From an uncultured Lysobacterales bacterium (GTDB lineage Bacteria > Pseudomonadota > Gammaproteobacteria > Xanthomonadales > Xanthomonadaceae): DNA of 64,000 nt. Positions within the stretch are counted from its first letter, which is position 1, and the number at the start of each line of letters is the position of its first letter. The position numbers and the translations under genes are program-made. The DNA lies in the NCBI GenBank assembly GCA_946886865.1, contig CAMPJI010000003.1, positions 16,499-80,498 on the forward strand, in the 5' to 3' direction. Positions 40,187 through 49,793 of this stretch are shown here, in pieces. The notes under the pieces were generated by a model. The model did no database searches. It had not been told where the DNA came from and saw only the letters and a list, made by a program, of their open reading frames with translations.

Positions 40187-41410
40187 TCAGCGGTACGGCA
40201 GGACCTCGACGATGGCGCCCGCGGGGAGCGCTTGCGGGCCTTCGGGTACGACCACCAAGGCGTCCGCATCGGCCGCCGCGCGCAGGCGGTGGGAGCCGGT
40301 CGCCCCGCTGGGCACCACCACCAGGTGGCCCCCGTCATCGCACTGGAGGGATGCCCGGATGAACTCCCGGCGCGGGTGGCGCTTGTCGATCGGCGCTGCC
40401 AGTCGCGCTTTCCAGACGGGGCGCGGCTCGCTGCGGCCCTGCAGCCCGTCCACCAGCGCACGGCCCAGCGTCAGCCAGGTCGCCAACACGGATACCGGGT
40501 TGCCCGGCAGCGCGAGGATGCGGGCCTGGTCGATGCTGCCGAGCAGCGCCGGCATGCCCGGCTTCATCAGCACTTTCCAGAAATGGACGTCACCGAAGCG
40601 TTCGACGACCGCCGGGATATGGTCCTTCTCGCCGGCCGACACCGCGCCGCAGGTCAGGACCACGTCGAAAGCGCATGCAGCGTCGCGCAACGCGATCTCG
40701 ACCTGCCGCGCGTCATCGGGCAGGCGCGGCCAGGCCGTGGGCTCCAGCCCCTCGGCACGCAACAGGCCCATCAGCAATTCGCGGTTGCTGTCGTGGATTT
40801 GCCCCGGTGCGAGTGGCAGGCCGGGCTCGACCAGCTCGTCGCCGCTGGTGAACACGGCGACCGTCGGGCGACGGCTCACGGAGAGTGAGGGCAGGCCCAG
40901 CGAGGCGGCGAGCGAGACCCGCGCCGGCGTCAGCCACTGTCCCGCGCTCAGCACCCGGTCACCCTCGCCGACGTCCTCGCCGGCGCACCTCACGTTGGCG
41001 CCGGCCACCTCGCCGGCCGGTACGAGCACGTGGTCGCCATCGGCGGCCACGCGCTCCTTGATCACCACGCTGTCGGCGCCTGACGGCATCGGCGCACCGG
41101 TCGTGATTCGCCAGCATTCGCCGTCCGAGATCGAGCCGGCCTCGGCGGTACCGGCGAACTGCTCGCCGGCGAGCCGGAGGCGGGTCGGCCCGTCGGCGAG
41201 ATCGGCGTGCCGGTAGGCGAATCCGTCCATGGCGCTGTTGTCGAACGGCGGCAACGGCATGGGCGCGACGACATCCTGTGCCAGCACGCGGCCGTGCGTG
41301 CGCCCGAGCGCCAGCGACTCGCTGTCGAGCCGGTGCCGCGCGGCGACCTCGGCAATGATGTCGAGCGCCTCGGCGAGCACGATCGAGGTCGGGAATACTG
41401 CTGCTGTCAT
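40187..41410 (-). CDS. moeA: Molybdopterin molybdenumtransferase
   Basis: The 407-residue enzyme inserts molybdate into adenylated molybdopterin. Motifs are PPFDNSAMDGFA, ITTGAPMPSGADSVV, VFTSGDELVEPG, and CGAVSAGEKDHI, with PGNPVSVLATW near the C-domain. The ATG overlaps the mobA stop (ATGA). Confidence 0.95.
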   Translation of the reverse strand: MTAAVFPTSIVLAEALDIIAEVAARHRLDSESLALGRTHGRVLAQDVVAPMPLPPFDNSAMDGFAYRHADLADGPTRLRLAGEQFAGTAEAGSISDGECWRITTGAPMPSGADSVVIKERVAADGDHVLVPAGEVAGANVRCAGEDVGEGDRVLSAGQWLTPARVSLAASLGLPSLSVSRRPTVAVFTSGDELVEPGLPLAPGQIHDSNRELLMGLLRAEGLEPTAWPRLPDDARQVEIALRDAACAFDVVLTCGAVSAGEKDHIPAVVERFGDVHFWKVLMKPGMPALLGSIDQARILALPGNPVSVLATWLTLGRALVDGLQGRSEPRPVWKARLAAPIDKRHPRREFIRASLQCDDGGHLVVVPSGATGSHRLRAAADADALVVVPEGPQALPAGAIVEVLPYR

Positions 41411-42021
41411 CTCGATCCTCCATCGGGAAGCGTCGCGCGGGCGGCCTCGAGGTCGTCGAACGTGTTGAGGTTGCCCAACTGCACGCCGGGCAGCCTGGTC
41501 GGCCGCAGGCGCGCGGCATCGACGAGCTGATGAACGGCCAGCCGGCCTGCCGCCAGTGCAGCCCGGGCGTGGATGGCCAGGACATCCGTCGCCCAGAGCG
41601 CCGCCAGCGGTTGAAGTCCCTCATCGTCGTGGACGACCGCTCCGGCGACGCCACTCTCGGCCAAGGCCGCATCCATCAGGCGCTCCAGCAGATCCACGGG
41701 AGGGTCGACCGCATCGACCGGCAAGGTCAGCAGCCACGGGGTTCGACACGCGTTGGCGAGCGCCGCCAGCCCGGCGACCGGCCCCAAGCCGGGGGTGGTA
41801 TCGGCGATGACACGCAGGCCCAGCAACGCGTAACCCGCGACGGGCCCGTTGCTGCTGACCAGGACCTCCGCAACCTCCGGGAACAGCGCAGCCAGGCGCA
41901 CCACCTGGGGTTGCCCGTCGCACAGCAGCCACGCCTTGTCGACACCGCCCAGCCGCGTGCCCTGCCCGCCCGCCAGCAATCCGAGCGTGACCGGACGTGC
42001 GTCGGCCGCCGCGCGGGTCAC
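41407..42021 (-). CDS. mobA: Molybdenum cofactor guanylyltransferase
   Basis: The 204-residue enzyme adds GMP to molybdopterin. The nucleotidyltransferase signature [17 protein letters not shown] and [18 protein letters not shown] are visible. GTG at 42021 overlaps the der stop (GTGA), and its own stop overlaps moeA (ATGA), so mobA is coupled on both sides. Confidence 0.93.
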   Translation of the reverse strand: MTRAAADARPVTLGLLAGGQGTRLGGVDKAWLLCDGQPQVVRLAALFPEVAEVLVSSNGPVAGYALLGLRVIADTTPGLGPVAGLAALANACRTPWLLTLPVDAVDPPVDLLERLMDAALAESGVAGAVVHDDEGLQPLAALWATDVLAIHARAALAAGRLAVHQLVDAARLRPTRLPGVQLGNLNTFDDLEAARATLPDGGSR

Positions 42022-43415
42022 TTGCGCTTGACGTGCCTGATCAGGCGACGCTTCTTCGCCACCTGCTTGTCGGTCAGCACGTTCTTCTTGCCTTCGTACG
42101 GGTTGGTGCCTTCCTTGAACAGGAAGCGCACGGGCGTGCCGACGAGCTTGAAGCGCTTGCGGAAGAAATTCTCCAGATAACGCTTGTAGCTGTCGGTCAG
42201 CGTGCGCAGGCGGGTGCCGTGCACCGTGAATGTCGGCGGATTGGTGCCGCTGGGATGGGCAAACCGCAGCTTGGCGACATGCCCACGCACGACCGGCGGC
42301 GGGTTGGTCTCATAGGCGATCTCGACCGCCTTGGTGACCTCGGTGGTGCCGAACTCGCGGGTCGCCGACGTGTGCGCCCGGTGGATGGCGTTGAACAGTT
42401 CGCGTAGCCCCGAGCCGTGCTTGGCGCTGATGCGCACCGCTTCGGCCCACTCCACGAACGCGAGCTTTCGCGCCAGCAGCGCTTCGGTCTGCTGCCGCTG
42501 GTAGTCGGTCTGCCCGTCCCACTTGTTGACCGCCACCACCAGCGCACGGCCGGCATCCAGGGCGTACCCCAATACGCTGGCATCCTGGTCGGTCACGCCC
42601 TCGCCGGCGTCCAGCATGACCACCGCCACCTGGCACTGCTCGATCGCCTGAAGCGTCTTGATGATGGAGAACTTCTCCACCGCATCATCCACGCGCGCCT
42701 TGCGGCGCACGCCGGCCGTGTCGATCAGCCGGTACAGGCGGCCATCGCGCTCCATGTCGACCGACACCGAGTCGCGCGTCGTGCCGGGCACGTCGGAGGC
42801 GATCATCCGCTCCTCCCCCAGCAGGCGGTTGACCAGGGTCGACTTGCCCACGTTCGGGCGACCGATGAAGGCCACGCGGATGCGCGATGGATCCGTGTCC
42901 AGTTGCGCGGTCGCGCCCTCTTCGGGCAACTTCTCGATGATCTCGTCGATCAGGTCGTCGATGCCCTGGCGGTGCGCCGAGGAGATCGCCAGCATTTCGG
43001 CGAAGCCGTACCGGGCGAAGTCCGCGCGCACGGCGTTCGACTCCAGGCCCTCGGTCTTGTTGATGACCAGCATCGTGGGGCGGGAGGCCTTGCGCAGCCA
43101 GCGCAGGATGTCGTCGTCCAGCGCGGAGGCGCCCTCGCGCCCATCGACGATAAACAGCACCAGGTCCGCTTCTTCAGCCGCTGCCCGGGCCTGACGGGCC
43201 GTGGCGCCAGCGAGCCCTTCATCTTCACCCGCGATGCCGCCGGTATCGACCACGGCAAACGCACGCTGACCCTCCGGCCGACAGACGCCGTAGTGGCGGT
43301 CACGGGTTACGCCCGGCTCGTCGTGGACGAGCGCGTCGCGGGTGCGCGTAAGCGCGTTGAACAACGTGGACTTGCCAACGTTGGGACGGCCGACGAGGGC
43401 GACGAGGGGCAGCAT
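42018..43415 (-). CDS. der: Ribosome biogenesis GTPase Der (EngA)
   Basis: The 465-residue protein has two GTPase domains: [15 protein letters not shown] with DTGGI, and [14 protein letters not shown] with DTAGVRRK, then the KH-like C-terminal domain ([20 protein letters not shown]) and a basic tail. It acts in 50S subunit maturation. ATG at 43415 begins [12 protein letters not shown]; the longer frame to 43481 is not conserved in type. It overlaps mobA by four bases. Confidence 0.98.
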   Translation of the reverse strand: MLPLVALVGRPNVGKSTLFNALTRTRDALVHDEPGVTRDRHYGVCRPEGQRAFAVVDTGGIAGEDEGLAGATARQARAAAEEADLVLFIVDGREGASALDDDILRWLRKASRPTMLVINKTEGLESNAVRADFARYGFAEMLAISSAHRQGIDDLIDEIIEKLPEEGATAQLDTDPSRIRVAFIGRPNVGKSTLVNRLLGEERMIASDVPGTTRDSVSVDMERDGRLYRLIDTAGVRRKARVDDAVEKFSIIKTLQAIEQCQVAVVMLDAGEGVTDQDASVLGYALDAGRALVVAVNKWDGQTDYQRQQTEALLARKLAFVEWAEAVRISAKHGSGLRELFNAIHRAHTSATREFGTTEVTKAVEIAYETNPPPVVRGHVAKLRFAHPSGTNPPTFTVHGTRLRTLTDSYKRYLENFFRKRFKLVGTPVRFLFKEGTNPYEGKKNVLTDKQVAKKRRLIRHVKRK

Positions 43416-43554
43416 GGTTCGACCTTGAAGCGGGAACGGAGGCGTGGGGAGGACAGGGTCGCCCAGGTTCGCCCCGGTCACCCGCGTTCAGCGCTTGATA
43501 CCCGCGATGGGCATCCAAGCATCGGCGGCGCGGGCATGCCGCGCCGCCGCAGTG

Positions 43555-44745
43555 TCATTGACCGAGACGGAAGGCGCTCAGGCGGCCGTCGGTGTCCTGC
43601 GCCAGCAGCACGCCATCGGCCACCACGGGCGCTGCACGGAGGGCATTGCCGGACACGCGCGTGCGGGCAGCGAACTCGCCGTTCTGCAGGTTCAGCCAGT
43701 GCAGGTAGCCATCGAAGTCGCCGACCACGGCATAGTCACCCTGTACCGCCGGTGCGGTGAGGTTGCGCCGCGCCAGGCCCGGCTGCTGCCAGAGCGCGCT
43801 TCCGGAGGCCTTGTCCAGCGCATAGACGGTGCCGTCGGGTGCCGAAACGACGAGGCGGTCCGGCGCCAGGCCGATGCGACCTGCGCCGCCCTGCTGGCTG
43901 GACCACATCGGGCGCCCGGTCGGGCCGTCGATGGCGAGGGTCTGCTGCTGGAAGCTGGTGGCGTATATCGCGGCGCCGTCCAGCACCGGAGTGCCGTCGA
44001 CATCCGCCATCCGGTCGAGCTCGGTGCGCCCTTCCTGATCGCCAACCACCTGCTCCCACAGCGGCGCGCCGTCGGTGGCGCTCAGGGCGGCAATGGTGCC
44101 GTCGTCGTTGCCCACGAACACGTAGCCCGGACCGAGCAGCACGGCATCGTTGCCACGCACGGACAGCGACGGCACATCGCGGTTCCAGAACCAGCGACGC
44201 TCGCCACTGGCGGCATCGAGCGCGGTGACGCGACCGTCATTGGAGCGCACGAACACCATGCCCATACCGATGGCGGGTGCGGCGATCACCTCGTTGTTGA
44301 CCTTCGCTTCCCAACGCTGCGCGCCCGTGGCGGCGTCGAGCGCGATCACTTCACCGTCCAGGCCACCGACCACGACCAGCCCGTCGCCGGCACCGGGGCC
44401 GCCGCTGATGCGCACGTCAGAGGCGTAATGCCAGGCGGACGCACCCGTCTGGAGATCGAGTGCGCGCACCCCACCCTCGATGGCCGCCGCGTAGACGCGG
44501 CCGTCCAACACGACCGGGCCCTGGCGCGCGCCCAGACGACCCTCGCCCTTGCCCACGTTCGACGACCACAGTTCCGCGACGCTGGCCGAGGGGGTGAACT
44601 CGGTCAATGCGGCGGGTTTACCCGCCTCGTCGTCATCGCTGTCGAACCAGCCACGAACGGTCGTGCAACCCGACAGGACGGCCAGGCACGCCACGGCGGC
44701 GGCGGTGCGCAGGAGAAAGCGGTGCGGATGCAGTGCGGACTTCAT
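43555..44745 (-). CDS. bamB: Outer-membrane assembly lipoprotein BamB
   Basis: The 396-residue lipoprotein has a signal with lipobox LAVLSGC and an eight-bladed PQQ-like beta-propeller (repeats such as RVYAAAIEGGVRALDLQTGASAW, VYALDKASGSALWQQ). It is part of the BAM complex that inserts beta-barrels into the outer membrane. The ATG at 44745 overlaps the yfgM stop by one base (TGATG). It is followed by der, as in many gammaproteobacteria. Confidence 0.95.
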   Translation of the reverse strand: MKSALHPHRFLLRTAAAVACLAVLSGCTTVRGWFDSDDDEAGKPAALTEFTPSASVAELWSSNVGKGEGRLGARQGPVVLDGRVYAAAIEGGVRALDLQTGASAWHYASDVRISGGPGAGDGLVVVGGLDGEVIALDAATGAQRWEAKVNNEVIAAPAIGMGMVFVRSNDGRVTALDAASGERRWFWNRDVPSLSVRGNDAVLLGPGYVFVGNDDGTIAALSATDGAPLWEQVVGDQEGRTELDRMADVDGTPVLDGAAIYATSFQQQTLAIDGPTGRPMWSSQQGGAGRIGLAPDRLVVSAPDGTVYALDKASGSALWQQPGLARRNLTAPAVQGDYAVVGDFDGYLHWLNLQNGEFAARTRVSGNALRAAPVVADGVLLAQDTDGRLSAFRLGQ

Positions 44746-45374
44746 CAAGACTGGGCCTCGGAACGGTCGACGGACCCACCGGCATCGGTGAGTTTCAATT
44801 CAAGAATGCCGCGCTGCGGGGAGGCGATGTCCATGCCTGCAAGCGCCCGGGTGTAGGCCTCGCGCGCCAGCTCGGCCTTGCCGAGCGCCAGCTGTGCATC
44901 ACCGCGGATCTCGAGCGCGGCCGGACCGTCGTCCAACGCAAGCAGCTCAAGCGCCTGCGCGGGCTCCCCGGTATCGATCAGCAGGCGGGCCAGCCGTCGC
45001 GCGACGACCTCCTGCATGGCCGGGTCTTCGCTGCGGATCGCACGCAGCGTCGTGATCGCGGCGTCGGCCTGCGCGGCTTCGACTTGCGCAGCCACAAGCT
45101 GCAACCACGCCAGCTCCTGGAACCTGCCGGGAGGCAGCGCGGCGATCTTGTCCGATGCCGCGGCAGCATCGTCCTGGATGCCATCCAGCGCCTGTTGGTA
45201 CTGGTCGGCCGCGGCCAGCTTCCGGGCATCCTGCTCGCCCTGCCACCACTGCCAGCCGCCAATGGCGGCCAGTCCCAGGACCACGCCACCGATGAGGCCG
45301 GCGCCGTTGCGCCGCAACCAGTCCTGTACGCGTTCGCTTTGTTCGTGTTCGTCGAGCAGATCGTCTAGCGCCAT
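44745..45374 (-). CDS. YfgM-like ancillary SecYEG translocon protein (TPR)
   Basis: The 209-residue protein has a short cytoplasmic start (LDDLLDEHEQSERVQDWLRRNG), one membrane segment (LIGGVVLGLAAIGGWQWW) and a periplasmic TPR-like domain. This matches YfgM, which works with PpiD at the Sec translocon. It is translationally joined to bamB and separated from rodZ by a hairpin. Confidence 0.9.
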   Translation of the reverse strand: MALDDLLDEHEQSERVQDWLRRNGAGLIGGVVLGLAAIGGWQWWQGEQDARKLAAADQYQQALDGIQDDAAAASDKIAALPPGRFQELAWLQLVAAQVEAAQADAAITTLRAIRSEDPAMQEVVARRLARLLIDTGEPAQALELLALDDGPAALEIRGDAQLALGKAELAREAYTRALAGMDIASPQRGILELKLTDAGGSVDRSEAQS

Positions 45375-45428
45375 GCCGGGCTGCCATGCAGGGGGCCCAC
45401 CAGTCGGCGGGCCGGGGATAGAAATGCG

Positions 45429-45452
45429 ATCGGCCGGACTACGCCGGCCGAT
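45429..45452 (-). terminator. Hairpin between rodZ and yfgM
   Basis: ATCGGCCGG and CCGGCCGAT form a nine-base-pair stem with loop ACTACG. It lies between the rodZ stop and yfgM start and may end or attenuate the rodZ transcript. Confidence 0.45.
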
Positions 45453-45479
45453 GCGAGGGGCGTGAGCCGCGGCGCGGGA

Positions 45480-46298
45480 TCAGTCGCGAACCGGCGCCAG
45501 CGAGCCGTCAGAGGATAGCGTAAAGCGCGCGACGTTCGCTCGGATGAACGGCTGGAGGTCGATCGCCTCGCCGTCCCGACGCGCCTCGACAGCAGCTGAA
45601 TTGCCGAGCACCACGCGCCCCACCTGCCCCTTGCCGTAGCTCAGACGCTGGCCCGGCTCCATCATGCCCTGCTCCAGGGCCTCGCCCTCCTGCGAGAACA
45701 CCTGCACCCAGCTGGCTTCGTTGAACTTCAACGACAGGCCAGATGCGGAAGCCGGATCAGTCGACTTGCGCTGCGGCAGAGCCGCCATGGAGGCGATGAT
45801 GGGCGTGCGCTCCACGGGTGCCCGCGCCTCAGGGCGAGGGTCGGGAGCGCCGGTAACCGCAGCCGGCAGGTCCAGGGACTCCACCGCCAACCCGTTTGAC
45901 AGATGCGGCCGGGTGGCCAGCCATACCGGCAGCGCAATCGCGACGGTCAGCACCACGTAAACGGCCCGCCGTGCCAACTGTTCGGCCATCACGCGGTATC
46001 GAGGGACATGGGTGTGGCTAACGAGCTCCGGTGGCGCGACCGGCTTGATGGGCGACTCCAACAGCTCATGCTCGATGTCGACCTTCAACAGGCGCGCGTA
46101 GCTTCGCAGTTGTCCCCGGACGAACACCGGCGCCCCGAGCGGGGTCCAGTCGTCCGCTTCCAGCGCGCGCACCACGCGCACCGGCATTTTCAGCCGCGCG
46201 GCAACGTCTTCATGGGTGAGCCCGGCCGCTACACGTGCCGCCCGAAGGCGCGCACCGCAACCGTCGCAACCGGGTGCGACATCGTTGGTCTGGATCAT
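45480..46298 (-). CDS. rodZ: RodZ-like cell-shape protein (HTH, DUF4115)
   Basis: The 272-residue protein has an N-terminal helix-turn-helix (LRAARVAAGLTHEDVAARLKM), a basic juxtamembrane part, one membrane segment (AVYVVLTVAIALPVWLA, about residues 112-128) and a C-terminal DUF4115 beta domain (LSLKFNEASWVQVFSQEGEAL). It links MreB to the cell wall machinery. The ATG overlaps the pilF stop (ATGA). Confidence 0.9.
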   Translation of the reverse strand: MIQTNDVAPGCDGCGARLRAARVAAGLTHEDVAARLKMPVRVVRALEADDWTPLGAPVFVRGQLRSYARLLKVDIEHELLESPIKPVAPPELVSHTHVPRYRVMAEQLARRAVYVVLTVAIALPVWLATRPHLSNGLAVESLDLPAAVTGAPDPRPEARAPVERTPIIASMAALPQRKSTDPASASGLSLKFNEASWVQVFSQEGEALEQGMMEPGQRLSYGKGQVGRVVLGNSAAVEARRDGEAIDLQPFIRANVARFTLSSDGSLAPVRD

Positions 46299-47134
46299 CG
46301 CCTGCTTTCTTCCCCCGTACCGGAGCCCGAAGCGCTCGGGAACTCCGCCCTCATTCGCTGAACGTATCTGGCGGCTGCGGCGCTGTCGCCGAGCATTTCC
46401 TCAATTTGTGACGCAAGCAGCAATGATGCCGCATCCGGCGGCGCCGCAGTCAGTCGTCGTTCAGAAAAGGCCCGGGCCTGCATCCCATCGCCCCGTCGAT
46501 ATGCCCGCTCCGCTAAGGTGGCAAGCGCGATCGGATTAGCGGGGTCCATCTGGATCGCCGTCCGCAAATAGGCATCCGCACGCGTGTCGAGCCCAGCCCG
46601 ATCCGCACACCGACCGGCATTGGCCAACGCGCCGGCCCGTGTCGGGTAACCCGGAGCGGCCACCGCACGCTCGAACCACTCGAGCGACGCCTGCTCGCGG
46701 CCATTCGAGCACAGCCAAGTGCCGTAATTGTTGAGCGGCCCGCCCCGGTTCGGCGCGAGCTCCGTGGCCTTGCGGTAATACTCGCCTGCCTGCGCAGCGT
46801 GTCCCTTCTGGTCATGGATCACCGCCAGCAGGGTGTAGCCGCCTTCCGAGGCCGCATCCAGCCTGATTGCCTGGCGCGCCTCGTCTTCCGCCTTCCCGAA
46901 TTCGCGTCGGGCCAGATGCGCTTGGGCGCGCCGCAGGTGGACGCTCGCCTTGCGGGCCGCGACGCGCTCGCTGGATTCGCGCACGTCAACGTCCGCTGCC
47001 ACCTTCTCGAAGTCGCCCCGCTCCAGGCTGGGGCGGACAAACGTCAGCCGGTTGCAACCGGTCAGCGTCGCCACGGCCAACAGCAGCCCGATCACAGGCA
47101 GCGTGTACGGACGCAGCCGGGCATCAAGCGGCAT
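46295..47134 (-). CDS. pilF: Type IV pilus biogenesis/stability lipoprotein PilF/PilW (TPR)
   Basis: The 279-residue protein has a lipoprotein signal ([16 protein letters not shown]) and TPR repeats ([77 protein letters not shown]). PilF pilots the PilQ secretin to the outer membrane. It overlaps rlmN by eleven bases and rodZ by four. Confidence 0.92.
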   Translation of the reverse strand: MPLDARLRPYTLPVIGLLLAVATLTGCNRLTFVRPSLERGDFEKVAADVDVRESSERVAARKASVHLRRAQAHLARREFGKAEDEARQAIRLDAASEGGYTLLAVIHDQKGHAAQAGEYYRKATELAPNRGGPLNNYGTWLCSNGREQASLEWFERAVAAPGYPTRAGALANAGRCADRAGLDTRADAYLRTAIQMDPANPIALATLAERAYRRGDGMQARAFSERRLTAAPPDAASLLLASQIEEMLGDSAAAARYVQRMRAEFPSASGSGTGEESRR

Positions 47135-48353
47135 CGCTGACTCCGCCGTCCTGCAACGACTTGCGGAACTCCGCCTGCCGCCGCGTCCGGTCCATGACCT
47201 GGCCCTTGAGCTGGCCGCACGCCGCATCGATGTCGTCGCCCCGCGTACGCCGTACCGTCGTCAGCACCCGGGCGTCCTGCAGCAGCTTCTGGAACGTGCG
47301 GATGTCCGTCTCCGGCGAGCGCTCGAAGCGCGTACCCGGGAACGGATTGAACGGGATAAGGTTGACCTTGGCGGCATCCTTCATCTGGACGGCATTTTCG
47401 AACTGCCGCATCAGCCGAGCCAGTTCGCGCGCGTGGTGCGGCTGGTCGTTGACGCCCTTCATCAGGGTGTATTCAAAGGTGATGGACGAGCGCGGCTTCC
47501 GGCGCACGTAGCGCTGGCATGCGGCCATCAGCTCGGCGATCGGGTACTTCTTGTTGAGCGGCACCAGCTCGGTGCGCAACTCGTCGTTGGGCGCATGCAG
47601 CGACACCGCCAGGGAAACATCACTGACCTCACCCAGCTTGTCGATCATCGGCACCATGCCCGCCGTCGACAGCGTCACGCGCTTGTTGGCCAGGCCATAA
47701 CCCAGGTCGTCGCGCATGATGCTCATTGCGCGCACAACGTTGTCGAAATTGGCCAGCGGCTCGCCCATGCCCATCATCACGACATTGGTGAGCTTGCGCT
47801 GCTGGTGCGGCACGTTGCCCAGATGGCGCGCCGCCACCCAGACCTGGCCGATGATCTCGGCAGTCGACAGGTTGCGGTTGAAGCCCTGGGTTGCGGTGGA
47901 ACAGAACTGGCAGTTCAGCGCACAGCCGACCTGGCTGGACACGCACAGCGTGCCGCGTCCCTTGTCGGGGATGTAGACGGTTTCGATGGCGTTCTTCGGA
48001 TCCATGCCAAGCAGCCACTTGTGCGTGCCGTCGGCCGAGGGCTGGTCATGGAGCACCATCGGTGCGCGCACTTCAGCGTGCTCGTGCAGCTTGGTCCGCA
48101 GGGCCTTGCCGAGGTCGGTCATGCCATCGAAGTCGGTGACATGCCGGTGGTGGATCCACTTCATCACCTGGTGCGCGCGATAGCGCTTCTCCCCCAGCGT
48201 CTGCTCGAAGAAGTCCTCCAGCGAGACACGGTCGAGGTCGAAGATGTTGCGCTTCGACCTCGACCCGTGGGTGTCCGCACTCCCCGCAGGTACCGAGCTT
48301 GCGCCGGGGTCCGGAGCGAGCGTGATGTCGATGCGTGTGTCTGGGGGGCTCAT
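47124..48353 (-). CDS. rlmN: Dual-specificity 23S rRNA/tRNA adenine-C2 methyltransferase RlmN
   Basis: The 409-residue radical-SAM enzyme methylates A2503 in 23S rRNA and A37 in some tRNAs. The cluster motif is [13 protein letters not shown]; other features are [20 protein letters not shown] and the C-terminal [14 protein letters not shown] with the second catalytic Cys. The start at 48353 gives about 40 extra N-terminal residues ([16 protein letters not shown]) before the conserved [16 protein letters not shown]; a start closer to that point is possible. Confidence 0.96.
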   Translation of the reverse strand: MSPPDTRIDITLAPDPGASSVPAGSADTHGSRSKRNIFDLDRVSLEDFFEQTLGEKRYRAHQVMKWIHHRHVTDFDGMTDLGKALRTKLHEHAEVRAPMVLHDQPSADGTHKWLLGMDPKNAIETVYIPDKGRGTLCVSSQVGCALNCQFCSTATQGFNRNLSTAEIIGQVWVAARHLGNVPHQQRKLTNVVMMGMGEPLANFDNVVRAMSIMRDDLGYGLANKRVTLSTAGMVPMIDKLGEVSDVSLAVSLHAPNDELRTELVPLNKKYPIAELMAACQRYVRRKPRSSITFEYTLMKGVNDQPHHARELARLMRQFENAVQMKDAAKVNLIPFNPFPGTRFERSPETDIRTFQKLLQDARVLTTVRRTRGDDIDAACGQLKGQVMDRTRRQAEFRKSLQDGGVSDAA

Positions 48354-48384
48354 GGAAACCTGCAGTGCTCGGGATTGAGGTCGA

Positions 48385-48810
48385 TCAGCGTGCGTAGACG
48401 TCGGTCGCCGGGAAGAAATAGGCGATCTCGATCGCCGCGTTCTCCAAGCTGTCCGAGCCGTGCACCGCATTGGCGTCGATGCTGTCGGCGAAGTCCGCGC
48501 GAATGGTGCCGGCGGCGGCGTCCTTCGGATTGGTGGCGCCCATCAGGTCACGGTTCTTCAGCACCGCGCCCTCGCCTTCCAGAACCTGGATCATCACCGG
48601 GCCGGAAATCATGAACTCCACCAGCGCACCAAAAAACGGACGCTCGCGGTGCACGGCGTAGAAGCCCTCGGCCTCGCTGCGGGACAGGTGCTTCATCTTC
48701 GAGGCGGCGACCTTCAGGCCGGCCTTCTCGAAACGGGTGTAGATCTCGCCGATCACGTTCTTGGCAACGGCATCGGGCTTGATGATCGAAAGGGTGCGCT
48801 CCAGCGCCAT
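48385..48810 (-). CDS. ndk: Nucleoside diphosphate kinase
   Basis: The 141-residue enzyme balances nucleoside triphosphates. Signature residues are [34 protein letters not shown] and the phosphohistidine NAVHGSDS. Length is standard. It is 31 bases upstream of the rlmN start on the same strand. Just before it lies a terminator-like hairpin whose T-tract faces ndk. Confidence 0.98.
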   Translation of the reverse strand: MALERTLSIIKPDAVAKNVIGEIYTRFEKAGLKVAASKMKHLSRSEAEGFYAVHRERPFFGALVEFMISGPVMIQVLEGEGAVLKNRDLMGATNPKDAAAGTIRADFADSIDANAVHGSDSLENAAIEIAYFFPATDVYAR

Positions 48811-48878
48811 GGGATGTCTCCGGGTAGGCGGGCCGCGGACCCTGCTTTGAAGGAGTCTCGCGCCCGAGGATAACAGAA

Positions 48879-48902
48879 AAACCCGCGTCGGGACGCGGGT
48901 TT
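48879..48902 (-). terminator. Intrinsic terminator upstream of ndk, minus-strand direction
   Basis: AAACCCGCGT and ACGCGGGTTT form a ten-base-pair stem with loop CGGG; read on the minus strand it ends in TTTTT. No minus-strand gene is seen between it and the + strand regulator at 49081, so it ends either an antisense/small transcript or a leader of ndk. Confidence 0.7.
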
Positions 48903-49034
48903 AGCCGATATGGCTACGGTAATGCTATCGGATTGCGACGCTGTTTTGCAGGCCCGACGGCCGGTCGACGCTGAATTCGTCGCGGCCCGTACGTTGGAGG
49001 TTCAGCGTTGACGTCCGCCGCCCGCCTCCGTAGC

Positions 49035-49052
49035 ATCAAACAAGCGTTTGAT
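49035..49052. promoter_or_regulatory. PsrA/FadR-type operator upstream of the TetR gene
   Basis: ATCAAAC, spacer AAGC, GTTTGAT is a perfect inverted repeat ending 28 bases before the regulator start. The core CAAAC-N4-GTTTG fits the PsrA motif known from Pseudomonas (G/CAAAC-N2-4-GTTTG/C). Autoregulation is inferred. Confidence 0.75.
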
Positions 49053-49080
49053 TCACCCCCTCTCCTGTTCTGACGTCCCC

Positions 49081-49701
49081 ATGGCTACCTCCGCCCATTT
49101 CTCAACCAAGGACCGCATCCTCGGCGCTGCCGAGGAGTTGTTCGCCCAGTTCGGCTTCTCCGGCACCTCGCTGCGACAGGTCACCAGTCGCGCGGACGTC
49201 AATATCGCCGCCGTCAATTACCACTTCGGCAGCAAGGAGAACCTCGTCAACGAGGTGTTCCGTCGACGCATGGATGGCATGAGTGCCGACCGGCTCAGTG
49301 CGCTGAAGGCCGCGGTCGACCAGTCGCCCGACGAACTCGAGCCAATCCTTGCCGCATTCGTGGAACCCGCATTGGCATTGGCCCAGGACCGCCATGGCGG
49401 CGGCGCATTCGTCCGGGTCGTGGCGCGTGCGTATGCGGAGAAGAACGACAGCCTGCGCAAGTTCCTGTCCGACCACTACGGCCATGTGCTGCGCGATTTC
49501 GCCAAAGCGATCGCCACGTGCGTGCCTTCGCTGAGCAAGGAGGAGCTCTACTGGCGCCTGGACTTTCTTGCGGGCGCGTTGACCTATGCGATGGCCGACT
49601 TCGGCCTGATCAAGCGCCCCGCCGGGGTCAGCGAGAAGGCGCACCGCGAGCGCGCGGCCCGTGAGCTGATCCGCTTTGCGGCGGCCGGATTCAAGAGTTG
49701 A
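49081..49701 (+). CDS. psrA: TetR-family regulator, PsrA-like (fatty-acid metabolism)
   Basis: The 206-residue protein has a TetR helix-turn-helix (KDRILGAAEELFAQFGFSGTSLRQVTSRADVNIAAVNYHFGS, in part) and a helical ligand domain. The AAVNYHFGSKENL stretch is very close to the Pseudomonas PsrA group, which senses long-chain fatty acids and controls beta-oxidation genes. The PsrA-type box just upstream and the fatty-acid oxidation genes just downstream agree. ATG at 49081 is used. Confidence 0.85.
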   Translation: MATSAHFSTKDRILGAAEELFAQFGFSGTSLRQVTSRADVNIAAVNYHFGSKENLVNEVFRRRMDGMSADRLSALKAAVDQSPDELEPILAAFVEPALALAQDRHGGGAFVRVVARAYAEKNDSLRKFLSDHYGHVLRDFAKAIATCVPSLSKEELYWRLDFLAGALTYAMADFGLIKRPAGVSEKAHRERAARELIRFAAAGFKS

Positions 49702-49761
49702 GGTCGGCCGCGGGCGTCCTGACGGGTGTAATGCACCCTCGCAGCCCTGCCGCCCCCGTTT

Positions 49762-49775
49762 AAACATCCCTGTTT
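49762..49775. promoter_or_regulatory. Short inverted repeat before the beta-oxidation gene
   Basis: AAACA, spacer TCCC, TGTTT lies about 20 bases upstream of the start at 49794, next to an eight-base palindrome GTTTAAAC. It resembles a spaced-out PsrA box (AAAC-N6-GTTT), so control by the neighbouring regulator is possible but not shown. Confidence 0.35.
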
Positions 49776-49793
49776 TTCAAGGAGCTATGAAAC

